Shown here: one piece after another, positions 6,999-14,720 of the stretch | Layout of the letters: each line of letters begins with the position of its first letter | How positions within the stretch are numbered: position 1 is the first letter of the stretch | Source: Thermoplasmata archaeon | GTDB taxonomy: Archaea; Thermoplasmatota; Thermoplasmata; Thermoplasmatales; Thermoplasmataceae | Assembly: GCA_021806355.1 (NCBI GenBank) | Contig: JAJZXT010000193.1 | Location: 1 to 23,467, forward strand | Reading direction: 5' to 3' | Length of the DNA stretch: 23,467 nucleotides | Notes under the pieces: model-generated | What the model saw: only the letters and a program-made list of their open reading frames with translations | Told to the model about the DNA's origin: nothing | Database searches by the model: none | Made by a program: the position numbers and the translations under genes

Positions 6999-7748
6999 AT
7001 GACTTTATCGCTTTTTATGAAAAATAGGGATAAAGAATTAAACCTTATGGAAATAGATGTTAAATTATTGGATTTTGCTGAGGTTATTGCAGGTATAGTT
7101 TTTATTATCTCAGTTGTTGGGATCATATCTGGTTCACTATCGTCAAGCAGTGTCCATGCTGTTCAGAGCCAATCCAAGACTGCATCCGCTGGTTTCACCG
7201 TTGCCCCGCAAAATGTTAAGGGACCTGGAGGTAGCGGAGGAGGAACTTGTACAATAACTTATTATACGGGTGGGTTACAATATGATGAAAAGTGTTGCGT
7301 TTGGGGAGCTCTTTGTGGAATCGAAGAGGTTAAAGATTGTGCGAAAATAGTAACAAAGGAGGGATTGGAGTGCCAAATAAGTGCAATAGGAACGCATATC
7401 AAAATCTTCGTAGGTCCTACATACAGCACAAATGTGGCAATTACATGTGCTGGAAATTGCCCATGGTACCCCCCAGAATCTGCGGCCTGCTCATCAAGTG
7501 GACCGATGCTCATTCAACCTGGAACAACTGTAAAGGGAATCACGGGAACTGAATATATTTGGTCTGTATCTTTTTCAAATTCAAGGTATAATGGATTTGC
7601 TTCAAGTGGACATACTATTCAATTTGCAGAACTTATTGGGTATGATAATGGTCAAATGGAGGATTATGGTGAGAGTAGTGTAAATGGAAATTGTGTGGTT
7701 CATTGGGGATCAATAATAGGTACCTTAATCGGTTTTGCTGCATCATAA
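6999..7748 (+). CDS. Secreted or membrane-anchored cysteine-rich protein, unknown family
   Basis: I do not recognise the family. The 249-residue product has a short charged N-terminus, one hydrophobic segment (about residues 27-45, VIAGIVFIISVVGIISG), a Ser/Ala/Gln-rich stretch, a Gly-rich linker GPGGSGGG (75-82), then a compact outer domain with ten cysteines (C84, C99, C100, C106, C114, C125, C150, C154, C164, C232) and a mildly hydrophobic C-terminus. An even cysteine number outside the membrane suggests disulfides. The layout (leader, Gly-rich junction, Cys-rich mature part) recalls archaeocin precursors such as halocin C8, but I see no direct sequence match. GTG 6963 would encode a repetitive IYIYIY segment from the TA tract and is less likely; ATG 7017 and 7047 are alternatives. 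It heads an operon with an ABC transporter. Confidence 0.7.
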   Translation: MTLSLFMKNRDKELNLMEIDVKLLDFAEVIAGIVFIISVVGIISGSLSSSSVHAVQSQSKTASAGFTVAPQNVKGPGGSGGGTCTITYYTGGLQYDEKCCVWGALCGIEEVKDCAKIVTKEGLECQISAIGTHIKIFVGPTYSTNVAITCAGNCPWYPPESAACSSSGPMLIQPGTTVKGITGTEYIWSVSFSNSRYNGFASSGHTIQFAELIGYDNGQMEDYGESSVNGNCVVHWGSIIGTLIGFAAS

Positions 7749-8597
7749 GTGAGAACAGTGAAGGTAAAAAAACTTTTAGCGATTGCTATTTCCTTACTAA
7801 TAATTTTATCATCAATTCTTATAACATATCCACTTATTGTGGAAGAAAATTATCGGTCGTCACTAAATCAAAGCCCTTTTATCCCGGGATCTTATTTTAT
7901 TTATGATTTTAGCTCTTTTACTAATCAAACAAAGGGGAACAGCACGGTTTTATACCCGCAATACGGAGTTTTGAAGTTTAATGTTATTTCAGAGTATAAA
8001 ATATCAGTAAAGGCAAAGATAAATATTGCCTGCGGCGGAGGTTATTATTGGAATAACACTTATGACATAAATAGCAGTTTCATTTCTTATTTCTTGAACA
8101 ATGCTTCTCTAACTCAGCCATTGGTTAACATAAGCGGTGTTGTTTCAAAAGTTTCTGGTTCCAGTTCCAGATACCCTAATACCATTTCCAACCAAAACAA
8201 TGTAAGCGGTTGCACAAACCCGATAAAATTGAACCCAATAAATGTGAATGAAACGCTTGCATCTAAGAATAACAATTATTTGTATTTCTCAAAAATTTGC
8301 CCAAACGAATTTGAATATGATCAATCTGGAGGCTATAATGTTCTTATCATGTCACAAATAAATGGAAACATATCTCTCATAAGTAAATTGTTTGATCGAT
8401 CTATGCCTTATGCAATAGACTTCAAAATTAATCTTAAAAAGACCGATATTGCTTTAAATCCATTGGACTATAAGCTTTATTTGTTAAAGGATCTACAATA
8501 TCTATTCATATTATGGTTTGTGGGAATACCATTGATATTATTAGTTATAAGAAACGCCAAAAAAAGAGCGCTAAAGAAGTTAAGGGAAAATCGGTAA
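7749..8597 (+). CDS. Bitopic, sequon-rich surface protein of the ABC operon, unknown family
   Basis: The 282-residue protein has an N-terminal helix (about residues 9-29), an outer domain of about 210 residues with nine N-x-S/T sequons and three cysteines, and a C-terminal helix (about 248-265, YLFILWFVGIPLILLVI) followed by a basic tail. Thermoplasmatales S-layers and membrane proteins are N-glycosylated, so an extracytoplasmic, glycosylated domain is likely. The GTG start directly follows the stop of the cysteine-rich gene, and its TAATG stop/start junction with the ATPase gene overlaps by 1 nt, so all three are co-transcribed. A role as transporter accessory, receptor or self-protection protein is conceivable but not shown. 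Confidence 0.65.
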   Translation: MRTVKVKKLLAIAISLLIILSSILITYPLIVEENYRSSLNQSPFIPGSYFIYDFSSFTNQTKGNSTVLYPQYGVLKFNVISEYKISVKAKINIACGGGYYWNNTYDINSSFISYFLNNASLTQPLVNISGVVSKVSGSSSRYPNTISNQNNVSGCTNPIKLNPINVNETLASKNNNYLYFSKICPNEFEYDQSGGYNVLIMSQINGNISLISKLFDRSMPYAIDFKINLKKTDIALNPLDYKLYLLKDLQYLFILWFVGIPLILLVIRNAKKRALKKLRENR

Positions 8598-9466
8598 TGT
8601 GGTTCAAGGTTGATGGAATAAGGGTGGAATACGCCAATAATGAATTGCTATCTCAAATCAGATTGGGAATACCAGAAGGGATCACCGTAATAATAGGTCC
8701 CAATGGCGTAGGAAAAAGTACGTTGATATCTATCGCTGAAGGCCTTACAAAAATTGATAATCAAAATAACGTGCTGATTGGAGGATATTCTCCGTACAAG
8801 AGATCAAACAAGGCTTTCACGGAGGTCGCGTTTCTTCCGGAAAAACCGGTTCCATTTGGCGGGTCAAGAGTGAAAGACTGGATTAGATTGTATGGTTACC
8901 TAAGGGAGATTGATAAAGAAAAAATTTTGAAATATTTAGATGTTTTTGATCTCAATTATCTCCTAAACCAGAACTGTAATCTTTTGAGTATGGGTGAAAC
9001 CCAACTTGTATCGTTGATCATGTGCCTTTCTACAAAGGCAAGATACTTCGTATTAGATGAACCCAATGCAAACATAGACAGTGTTAATAGAATCAGACTT
9101 GCAAAGGAATTGGAGGAAATGAAAATAAAGGAAAATGCTTCTTTTCTATTAACCAGTCATATACTTGATGAGATATTGCCTATTGCAGATAATGTAATTA
9201 TTTTCAATAAAAATGGAATAGTTGGACCAGTTTCTGTAAGAGGGAGTCTTGAGAGAAAATTTGTGTTGATAAAATCAATGAATAATGAAAGCTTATGCAG
9301 GTATTTGACCGGAAAAATAGAATATGAGACAAATGGACATCAAGTAATAATTAAAAACTCCAATTTTCCAGCTTTATTGAAATTGATGAATGACCAAATA
9401 CTACTCGAAATACTAAGTATCCAATCATTCCCGCATTTCTTGGAGGGGAGTTTCAATCTTGACTAA
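8597..9466 (+). CDS. ABC transporter ATP-binding protein
   Basis: This 289-residue single-domain ATPase shows Walker A GPNGVGKST (34-42), Walker B FVLDEPNANID (151-161) and the switch histidine in LLTSHILDE (H188). The signature is degenerate, LLSMGETQ (129-136) instead of LSGGQ, and the Q-loop region reads FLPEKP without glutamine, as in several ABC-2/CcmA-type exporters. The ATG at 8597 overlaps the preceding stop and gives a normal ABC N-terminus; the frame stays open upstream to 8513 but that part only overlaps the previous gene. It energises the permease encoded next. About 75 residues after the core (215-289) have no assigned function. Confidence 0.9.
   Translation: MWFKVDGIRVEYANNELLSQIRLGIPEGITVIIGPNGVGKSTLISIAEGLTKIDNQNNVLIGGYSPYKRSNKAFTEVAFLPEKPVPFGGSRVKDWIRLYGYLREIDKEKILKYLDVFDLNYLLNQNCNLLSMGETQLVSLIMCLSTKARYFVLDEPNANIDSVNRIRLAKELEEMKIKENASFLLTSHILDEILPIADNVIIFNKNGIVGPVSVRGSLERKFVLIKSMNNESLCRYLTGKIEYETNGHQVIIKNSNFPALLKLMNDQILLEILSIQSFPHFLEGSFNLD
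9442..9448 (+). promoter_or_regulatory. Ribosome binding site selecting the TTG start of the permease
   Basis: GGAGGGG ends 10 nt before TTG 9459. It is a strong Shine-Dalgarno match and justifies a non-ATG start that overlaps the ATPase gene by 8 nt. Confidence 0.65.
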
Positions 9467-10148
9467 GGTAAATTATTTGAAATTCATCAACTATTTTACA
9501 AATCAATATCATCTTCAAGAGATATTTTTAATAGCATCTGCCATCACAATTTCTTATAGTTCCAACAATATTACCAGCGAATCAAACTTCAATCTATTAT
9601 TCTCTTCCCTTTCAATAGTCACTATATTCTACGGTTCAATTTGTGCGTTTATCTTTGGACAAAGGATTGAAAAAGGCTTATATGGATATATATTTAGCAT
9701 GCCCATAAGGAGAAAAACCTTTTTTATGTTAAGTGCGTTCTTAGAATTTTTTATTCTTCCATCATTGATAATAATAATCCTATTGTTCGTTTCTGAAATA
9801 AAATTTTTTTACATATCATATAAATTATTGATGTTTGGATGGTTTGTGTCAATCTCTATTTTAGCATTTATTATATCTATAGGAAGAATATTTGGATCAA
9901 TCACTAAGAACGGCATTGCTGCATTTGTACTGACATACGGTTCCATAGAAATTATATCACAATTAAATAATAGCAAGAATACTGATCTATCAAATAATCC
10001 TATTTTAAATTTCATTATCAATGGCTTCTCTTCAGAAATTAGTGCTTCAACAGCACTAATTTCCCTTGCTGTTCTTATATTTTCTTTATTTATGGTTTTT
10101 GTATCATCTAAAATTCTTCTTAATTCAAATCTTAAGAACGGGAGGTAA
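9459..10148 (+). CDS. ABC-2-like permease subunit
   Basis: The 229-residue protein is strongly hydrophobic with about six predicted helices (roughly residues 19-35, 48-68, 90-110, 122-143, 150-165 and 195-217). A short cytoplasmic coupling region GLYGYIFSMPIRRKTFF follows the second helix, as in ABC-2-type exporters. Together with the upstream ATPase it would form a homodimeric or heteromeric exporter in the cytoplasmic membrane. The TTG start is chosen from the GGAGGGG site. Sequence identity to any named transporter is not evident. Base composition is very AT-rich like the rest of the operon. Confidence 0.8.
   Translation: MTKVNYLKFINYFTNQYHLQEIFLIASAITISYSSNNITSESNFNLLFSSLSIVTIFYGSICAFIFGQRIEKGLYGYIFSMPIRRKTFFMLSAFLEFFILPSLIIIILLFVSEIKFFYISYKLLMFGWFVSISILAFIISIGRIFGSITKNGIAAFVLTYGSIEIISQLNNSKNTDLSNNPILNFIINGFSSEISASTALISLAVLIFSLFMVFVSSKILLNSNLKNGR
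10140..10146 (+). promoter_or_regulatory. Ribosome binding site for the last gene of the ABC operon
   Basis: GGGAGGT ends 6 nt before TTG 10153 and overlaps the permease stop codon. It supports TTG 10153 over any start further upstream inside the permease gene. Confidence 0.65.
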
Positions 10149-10152
10149 GAAA

Positions 10153-10746
10153 TTGTTTCATTATAAAAGACTTATAGCCATATTCATTTCTATTGGCTTA
10201 ATCGTCCTGATTATTGGCACATCAAACAGTATAGAAGATAGATCTCATAACATTACAACAAAGGCTTGTAACGTATTTAATAAAACATATGGGCAACCCT
10301 TTTCCTACAATTCTACGAGCTTTTACTCAAATGGATATGGGGCTGAAATTTCCATCTTTAGTGAATTTACTTCTCCAGGTAAACCTTTTAAAAATGCTTC
10401 AGTATACAATTCTATAATTTTATTGAAACAAAATGGCAATAGTTGGGTAAAAGTGGTTAATCTGTCAATAAATATGACGTGTACTGATTTAGTGGAAAAG
10501 AAAATAAACATTGAACCTGGTTATTACAAAATTGAGGGGGCTACATTTTTAGACTATACCAACTTCTCTATCTTTGTCAACGCATCCATAACAAATAATT
10601 CTGCATATATTGTAATAAAAACACCATATCCTCTTTTGATTTTTTATTCAGGAATGATAGATGCTGGATTTTTAGGAGGTTTAATTTTTGTGAGCTATTT
10701 CAGGCATTTAAGATCAATGAAAGATAATAAAAACTTTTTGAAATAA
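10153..10746 (+). CDS. Second bitopic, sequon-rich surface protein of the ABC operon
   Basis: The 197-residue product repeats the design of the 7749-8597 protein: basic N-terminus, helix (about residues 7-24, LIAIFISIGLIVLIIGTS), outer domain with nine N-x-S/T sequons and two cysteines (in KACNVF and MTCTDL), C-terminal helix (about 157-180) and a basic tail. I do not recognise the family, and similarity to the earlier protein is in topology and sequon density rather than obvious alignment. The TTG start has a well-placed GGGAGGT. It is the last gene of the operon; the downstream neighbour is convergent. Confidence 0.65.
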   Translation: MFHYKRLIAIFISIGLIVLIIGTSNSIEDRSHNITTKACNVFNKTYGQPFSYNSTSFYSNGYGAEISIFSEFTSPGKPFKNASVYNSIILLKQNGNSWVKVVNLSINMTCTDLVEKKINIEPGYYKIEGATFLDYTNFSIFVNASITNNSAYIVIKTPYPLLIFYSGMIDAGFLGGLIFVSYFRHLRSMKDNKNFLK

Positions 10747-10804
10747 GGATAGAACATTTCAAATTCATTAGTTATACAGGCGTTCAACAAAATAAAGGAA
10801 TAAC

Positions 10805-11740
10805 CTATTGTCTCATGTTTAAAATCATATTCTCTATCATCTCTTTAAGTGTAAATCTTATCTTAAATCCCCAGTCCTTGATGGCATCTGAACAATCAAG
10901 GCTTTTCGGCCATGATTCTGCAATTTTCTGTCTATAATCAGGCCTGTATTCAACCTTAAACCCTGGAACAAATTCCCTGATTGCCTGGGCGAGTTCACCT
11001 GGTGAAAAGGTGAATGAAGATATATTATATTCTCCCCTGTATCTTAAGCTGGCAGCAGGTGCGTTGAATAATTTAATGGTATTTTCCATTGCGTCCGGCA
11101 TATACATCATTGGCAATGAAGCATCTTCTTTTAAATAACAAATGTAGTCTTTTTTTCTGGCAGCATGCATAATCATATCCACTGCATAGTCTGTTGTTCC
11201 CGCTGTTGGCGGTGTCTTGTAACTGAGCAGCCCTGGATACCTTATGCCCCTGGTGTCAAGGCCGTTCCTTTCAAAATAGTATTGCATGAGGAATTCGCCG
11301 GTAAATTTGGTTATTCCATACATGGTTCTCGGTCTTGATGCATTCCATGTAGGTGTATTGTCCTTCTTTGCTTCCGGACCAAAAACCCCTATTGTGGAAG
11401 GGATAAATACCCTGCTGACTCCCAATTCAACAGACGCTGCGAGAATGTTGTGTGTCCCGTTCATGTTCACGTCAAATGCCAGCATTGGATTCTCTTCGCC
11501 CTTTGCTGAAAGGATCGATGCCAGGTGGAAAATGTACTTTATATCATTCTCCTCAATTATTTTTTTTATGTCGCCATACTTTCTAACATCAAGAATCATC
11601 TTTTCGTATTCATCAGAAATCCTCTCCAGTCCGGAAATATCAGTCAATAAAATATCACTGGAACTATGCTGCTTCATAAGTTCAGATAGAAGCTCTCCTC
11701 CGACCTGCCCTGCAGAACCCGTAATTAGTATTTTTGACAC
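10805..11740 (-). CDS. tdh: L-threonine 3-dehydrogenase, SDR (epimerase-like) type
   Basis: The 311-residue protein is an extended short-chain dehydrogenase with the NAD-binding GSAGQVGG (residues 8-15), FHLASILSAKGE (71-82), the serine region PSTIGVFGP (114-122) and the catalytic YGITK (Y141, K145). The motif set and the TPTWNASRPRTMYG stretch match the SDR-type threonine dehydrogenases known from Thermoplasma. It oxidises L-threonine to 2-amino-3-ketobutyrate with NAD+. The GTG start at 11740 lies about 26 nt from a TATA-like box. Pairing with a divergent Kbl gene strongly supports this over other sugar epimerase activities. Confidence 0.88.
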   Translation of the reverse strand: MSKILITGSAGQVGGELLSELMKQHSSSDILLTDISGLERISDEYEKMILDVRKYGDIKKIIEENDIKYIFHLASILSAKGEENPMLAFDVNMNGTHNILAASVELGVSRVFIPSTIGVFGPEAKKDNTPTWNASRPRTMYGITKFTGEFLMQYYFERNGLDTRGIRYPGLLSYKTPPTAGTTDYAVDMIMHAARKKDYICYLKEDASLPMMYMPDAMENTIKLFNAPAASLRYRGEYNISSFTFSPGELAQAIREFVPGFKVEYRPDYRQKIAESWPKSLDCSDAIKDWGFKIRFTLKEMIENMILNMRQ

Positions 11741-11761
11741 AGGGCAGTCATCATTAGACTG

Positions 11762-11769
11762 TTAAAATA
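11762..11769 (-). promoter_or_regulatory. TATA box of tdh
   Basis: On the minus strand it reads TATTTTAA, centred 26 nt upstream of the GTG at 11740, consistent with a leaderless mRNA. Confidence 0.5.
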
Positions 11770-11795
11770 GTCAACGGTTACAGTTTTTTTGGGGG

Positions 11796-11807
11796 AAAAT
11801 TAAAAAA
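11796..11807 (+). promoter_or_regulatory. TATA-like box of kbl
   Basis: AAAATTAAAAAA is centred about 28 nt before ATG 11830 and 19 nt before ATG 11821. By spacing it favours the second ATG, making the protein three residues shorter. Confidence 0.4.
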
Positions 11808-11820
11808 CCTCCATCTGCAT

Positions 11821-13014
11821 ATGCAACCCATGGTTAATCTTAGCTGGGTAAACGATGAAATTGAGTCACTGAAAGCATCGGGGAGATATATTCCCATAAG
11901 AGTATTGCAGAGTTCCCAGGGTGCCTGGGTGAAAATAGACGGGAAAAATATGCTGAATATGTGCTCAAATAATTATCTTGGATTGGCCAACCATCCTGAG
12001 GTTAAGAAAGCTGCCATCGAAGCCATAGAAAATTTTGGGGTAGGTGCAGGAGCCGTCAGGTCCATAGCAGGAACCGATGAAATCCATAGAAAGCTCGAGG
12101 AGAAACTTGCTAAGTTCAAGCATATGGATGATTCCCTTGTTTATCAGGGAGGACTCCTTGCTAATCTAGGCACCATTCCGGTTCTCGTTGGAAAGGAAGA
12201 TACGATATTCAGCGAGGAATTAAACCACGCAAGCATAATAGATGGAACAAGGCTGAGTTCTGCAAAACGCTATGTTTTCAAGCATATGGATGTTGCAGAC
12301 CTGGAGAAACAACTCAAGGAACACAGGAACGAGGGAAAAAGAGCCCTGGTAATTACCGATGGCGTTTTCAGCATGGATGGGGACATAGCTCCACTCAAGG
12401 AAATAGCCGAGGTAAAAGAAAGATATGATGCCATGTGCTATGTGGATGATGCCCACGGAGAAGGAGTGCTTGGAAAGAACGGCAGGGGTATAGTGGATCA
12501 TTTTTCACTGGCAGGGAAAGTGGAGATTGAAATGGGAACGTTCTCAAAGGCACTTGGCTCAATGGGAGGATTCGTCGCAGGAGATTCCAATCTTATCGAT
12601 CTCCTGAGGCAGAGGGCAAGGCCATTCCTGTTCAGCAGTGCGCTCAATCCGGGAGACGCGGCGGCTGTATTGAAATCTATTGAGATCATGGAAAGGGATG
12701 ATTCCCTCATAAAGAAGCTCTGGAAAAATTCCGACGCGTTAAAGAAAGGACTTGTGGAAAATGGCTTCAAACTCACAACAACAAAGACCCCAATAACACC
12801 GGTTGTTATTGGGAACGAGAAGGCAACCGTTGAGTTCAGCAAGGCTTTGTATGAAAATGAGAATATCTTCGCATCGCCAATTGTGTATCCAACGGTGGCA
12901 ATGGGGACAGCAAGAATAAGGCTGATGCCATCTGCCGTTCATTCTGAGGATGATATAAAAAAGGCTGTTGATGCCTTCATAAAAACCGGCAAAAAATTGA
13001 AGATTATCGGGTAA
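11821..13014 (+). CDS. kbl: 2-amino-3-ketobutyrate CoA ligase (glycine C-acetyltransferase)
   Basis: The 397-residue PLP enzyme of the alpha-oxoamine synthase family shows LNHASIIDG (H136), VDDAHGEGVLG (D209, H212) and TFSKALGSMGG with the PLP lysine K243, plus the N-terminal MCSNNYLGLANHPEV. It cleaves 2-amino-3-ketobutyrate with CoA to glycine and acetyl-CoA. Sequence alone cannot fully exclude AONS (BioF) or related members, but the divergent threonine dehydrogenase makes Kbl the best choice. ATG 11821 and ATG 11830 are both possible; the promoter spacing slightly prefers the latter. Confidence 0.9.
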   Translation: MQPMVNLSWVNDEIESLKASGRYIPIRVLQSSQGAWVKIDGKNMLNMCSNNYLGLANHPEVKKAAIEAIENFGVGAGAVRSIAGTDEIHRKLEEKLAKFKHMDDSLVYQGGLLANLGTIPVLVGKEDTIFSEELNHASIIDGTRLSSAKRYVFKHMDVADLEKQLKEHRNEGKRALVITDGVFSMDGDIAPLKEIAEVKERYDAMCYVDDAHGEGVLGKNGRGIVDHFSLAGKVEIEMGTFSKALGSMGGFVAGDSNLIDLLRQRARPFLFSSALNPGDAAAVLKSIEIMERDDSLIKKLWKNSDALKKGLVENGFKLTTTKTPITPVVIGNEKATVEFSKALYENENIFASPIVYPTVAMGTARIRLMPSAVHSEDDIKKAVDAFIKTGKKLKIIG

Positions 13015-13032
13015 TGGAAATAATAGAAATAT

Positions 13033-13176
13033 ATGATATCAAAATCCATTATATCTTGTTTGATACACCCCATGCTTTCAATTCCTTTGCTGGCAACTCT
13101 CGTGAAGTTGATAAAAGCGATTGATAATTTACCCACAAAGAAACCGGATGCATGGATTGAATCGATTAAAATCTAA
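13033..13176 (+). CDS. Small open frame of 47 codons, doubtful
   Basis: The 13015-13372 gap holds one frame from ATG 13033 to TAA 13176, with a hydrophobic first half (IHPMLSIPLLATLV) and a polar end (NLPTKKPDAWIESIKI). It has no convincing ribosome site or TATA spacing and I recognise nothing. It could be a small membrane-active peptide, a fragment of a decayed gene, or chance. Apart from it and the promoter of the next gene the gap shows no structure I can name. Confidence 0.2.
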   Translation: MISKSIISCLIHPMLSIPLLATLVKLIKAIDNLPTKKPDAWIESIKI

Positions 13177-13305
13177 GGCTATTTTGACGCAATATAATGA
13201 AAAACTTGCTCTTTTGACATATATTATAATCCAAGATGGTTGTAGTATGAAAATAACCTAATAATGACTTAGAATAACAGATTGATGTCTTAAGCTTTAT
13301 TATTA

Positions 13306-13366
13306 ATGAATAACATTAAAATAAAGTACAAACATAAGTTATTTATCTATCTAAGAAATTGGAGGG
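13306..13366 (+). promoter_or_regulatory. Promoter and ribosome site of the orphan two-gene cassette
   Basis: An A/T-rich box ATTAAAATAAAG (about 13313-13322) would place the transcript start near 13345. GGAGGG at 13361-13366 then lies 6 nt before ATG 13373. A nearer box TTATTTAT (13339-13346) would start transcription too late to include the ribosome site. Confidence 0.45.
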
Positions 13367-13372
13367 TATTCT

Positions 13373-13612
13373 ATGTCAAAAAGGGAAGATATATTATTGA
13401 TTGAAGTGAAGGGTCTTGACAAGGAGGAGATCTTAATTTCAATGGGTTATGAAATAAGTAAAGATGGTCTCCTACTTAGAGATGGCATGAGGGTAAAAAC
13501 ACGTGACAACTCTGGATACGCAAAGGCAAAAGACGTTAAAGCTATCTTGCCGGGTTCTCTTGAGGTAATAACTGATCTATCCGAAGCGGAGAGCTATTTT
13601 TCTGAAAATTAG
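13373..13612 (+). CDS. Small hypothetical protein, first gene of an orphan pair
   Basis: The 79-residue acidic protein begins MSKREDILLIEVKGLDKEE and has no membrane helix, signal peptide or cysteine. I do not recognise it. The GGAGGG ribosome site 6 nt upstream, an unusual investment in this genome for a first gene, supports it being translated. It is followed after 2 nt by a 311-residue gene, so the two are probably translated together. A small/large gene pair lying between insertion-sequence remnants could be a toxin-antitoxin or defence cassette, but nothing in the residues proves that. Confidence 0.65.
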   Translation: MSKREDILLIEVKGLDKEEILISMGYEISKDGLLLRDGMRVKTRDNSGYAKAKDVKAILPGSLEVITDLSEAESYFSEN

Positions 13613-13614
13613 TT

Positions 13615-14550
13615 ATGGCTCTCGTTTGGTTAGAAACCTTATTCAAGAAATACTTAATTCCTACGTATAAGTGGTTGAAGGCTACCGCTATAAACAAAGA
13701 ATCTGGAAAATCGGTAGTGATTTCTGGCTCAAATTCAAACAATTTTTTTGGAAGTGTCAATATAGAAAAAATGGTCAACATAAAATTGGAGTTAAGCGTA
13801 GACAAAGAAGATCCAGATTTTGATAGAAAAATAAGTGACGAAATTGCAAAAAATCTTATAAAAGGTGTGAGTTCTCACGATGGCTATGGAATGATATTTG
13901 GGGATGTAGTACAAATAATAAAATCTACACAACTAACAACTCAACAATTAAATTCTATCCGAATTTTTAGGAAATGTGAATGGACCGAAGATATTATTAT
14001 ATCACTAAAAATTGCCTATAAAATTTATAACTTGGAAGAAAGAGGACAATTCGAACAGGCCCAAAGCATAATGAGCGATGCCTTCAATGGAAAGTTCGCT
14101 TTTCAGGTCAGGAAACTATACAATCTAGTGCGAGGAGACTACATGGAATCTTTTGCACTATCTGCGTCAATGTCGCCAATCCAATATGGAAAAGAATGGA
14201 TAAAAGAGATTCTAAATTACTTTCCATATGCAATTTTTATTGATGCCAGCGCTACAAAATCAAATTTAATTGATGAACTCCTACTAAGAGAAAGGAACGA
14301 CGTCCGCAGAATTACGTTGTTTGCAAGAGGGATGAAAATACAAACTCTTGTTGAGGGGTACTGGGAATATTTGTACGAGAAGAAGATAAGCAGTGAGAAG
14401 ATTCCTAATTTACCATTCAAGATTTACATATCTACCGATAATAGTGATTACAAAATCGCGTGGTCTTCTGCCAAGAAAGTAACATCCGAACTCAAGATAT
14501 TAAAAGAAGTTCCTTCAGAACTATTGGATGAATGGGAAAATCCTCAATAA
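13615..14550 (+). CDS. Hypothetical cytoplasmic protein, second gene of the orphan pair
   Basis: This 311-residue protein has no recognisable catalytic motif. The first 35 residues contain an aromatic amphipathic stretch (VWLETLFKKYLIPTYKWLKA) that could touch a membrane or partner, followed by SGSNSNNFFGSVNIEKM, a Ser/Asn/Gly turn segment similar in style to linkers before helical effector domains. The remainder is mixed alpha/beta and charged, with one cysteine (in RKCEW). Codon usage is AT-rich relative to kbl upstream and the nucleotidyltransferase downstream, consistent with acquired DNA. Function unknown. Confidence 0.65.
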   Translation: MALVWLETLFKKYLIPTYKWLKATAINKESGKSVVISGSNSNNFFGSVNIEKMVNIKLELSVDKEDPDFDRKISDEIAKNLIKGVSSHDGYGMIFGDVVQIIKSTQLTTQQLNSIRIFRKCEWTEDIIISLKIAYKIYNLEERGQFEQAQSIMSDAFNGKFAFQVRKLYNLVRGDYMESFALSASMSPIQYGKEWIKEILNYFPYAIFIDASATKSNLIDELLLRERNDVRRITLFARGMKIQTLVEGYWEYLYEKKISSEKIPNLPFKIYISTDNSDYKIAWSSAKKVTSELKILKEVPSELLDEWENPQ

Positions 14551-14689
14551 TCTGCAATCTTCCCTTGTACATAATTACAGGGCCATACAATCCTCCAATT
14601 TGAGTTTGTCCTTAACTTTCAAGTTTTAAATTTGTGAAATCAGCTATTATTAAAGATGAATTAGTCATTATGTTCGTAGGGTTGCCCTT

Positions 14690-14713
14690 TTTATCATTAA
14701 TGTATCATTATGT
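14690..14713 (+). repeat. Short tandem direct repeat
   Basis: TATCATTAATG is followed directly by TATCATTATG. The two imperfect copies lie just before the decayed transposase and may belong to its former promoter or end. The rest of 14551-14720 is AT-rich with nothing else I can identify. Confidence 0.3.
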
Positions 14714-14720
14714 AATATAG

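Noticed and set aside
8513..8596. N-terminal extension of the ABC ATPase
   Set aside because: It overlaps the preceding gene; ATG 8597 gives a standard ABC N-terminus and a TAATG coupling.
10066..10152. N-terminal extension of the last ABC-operon gene
   Set aside because: It lies inside the permease gene, whereas GGGAGGT is well placed for TTG 10153.
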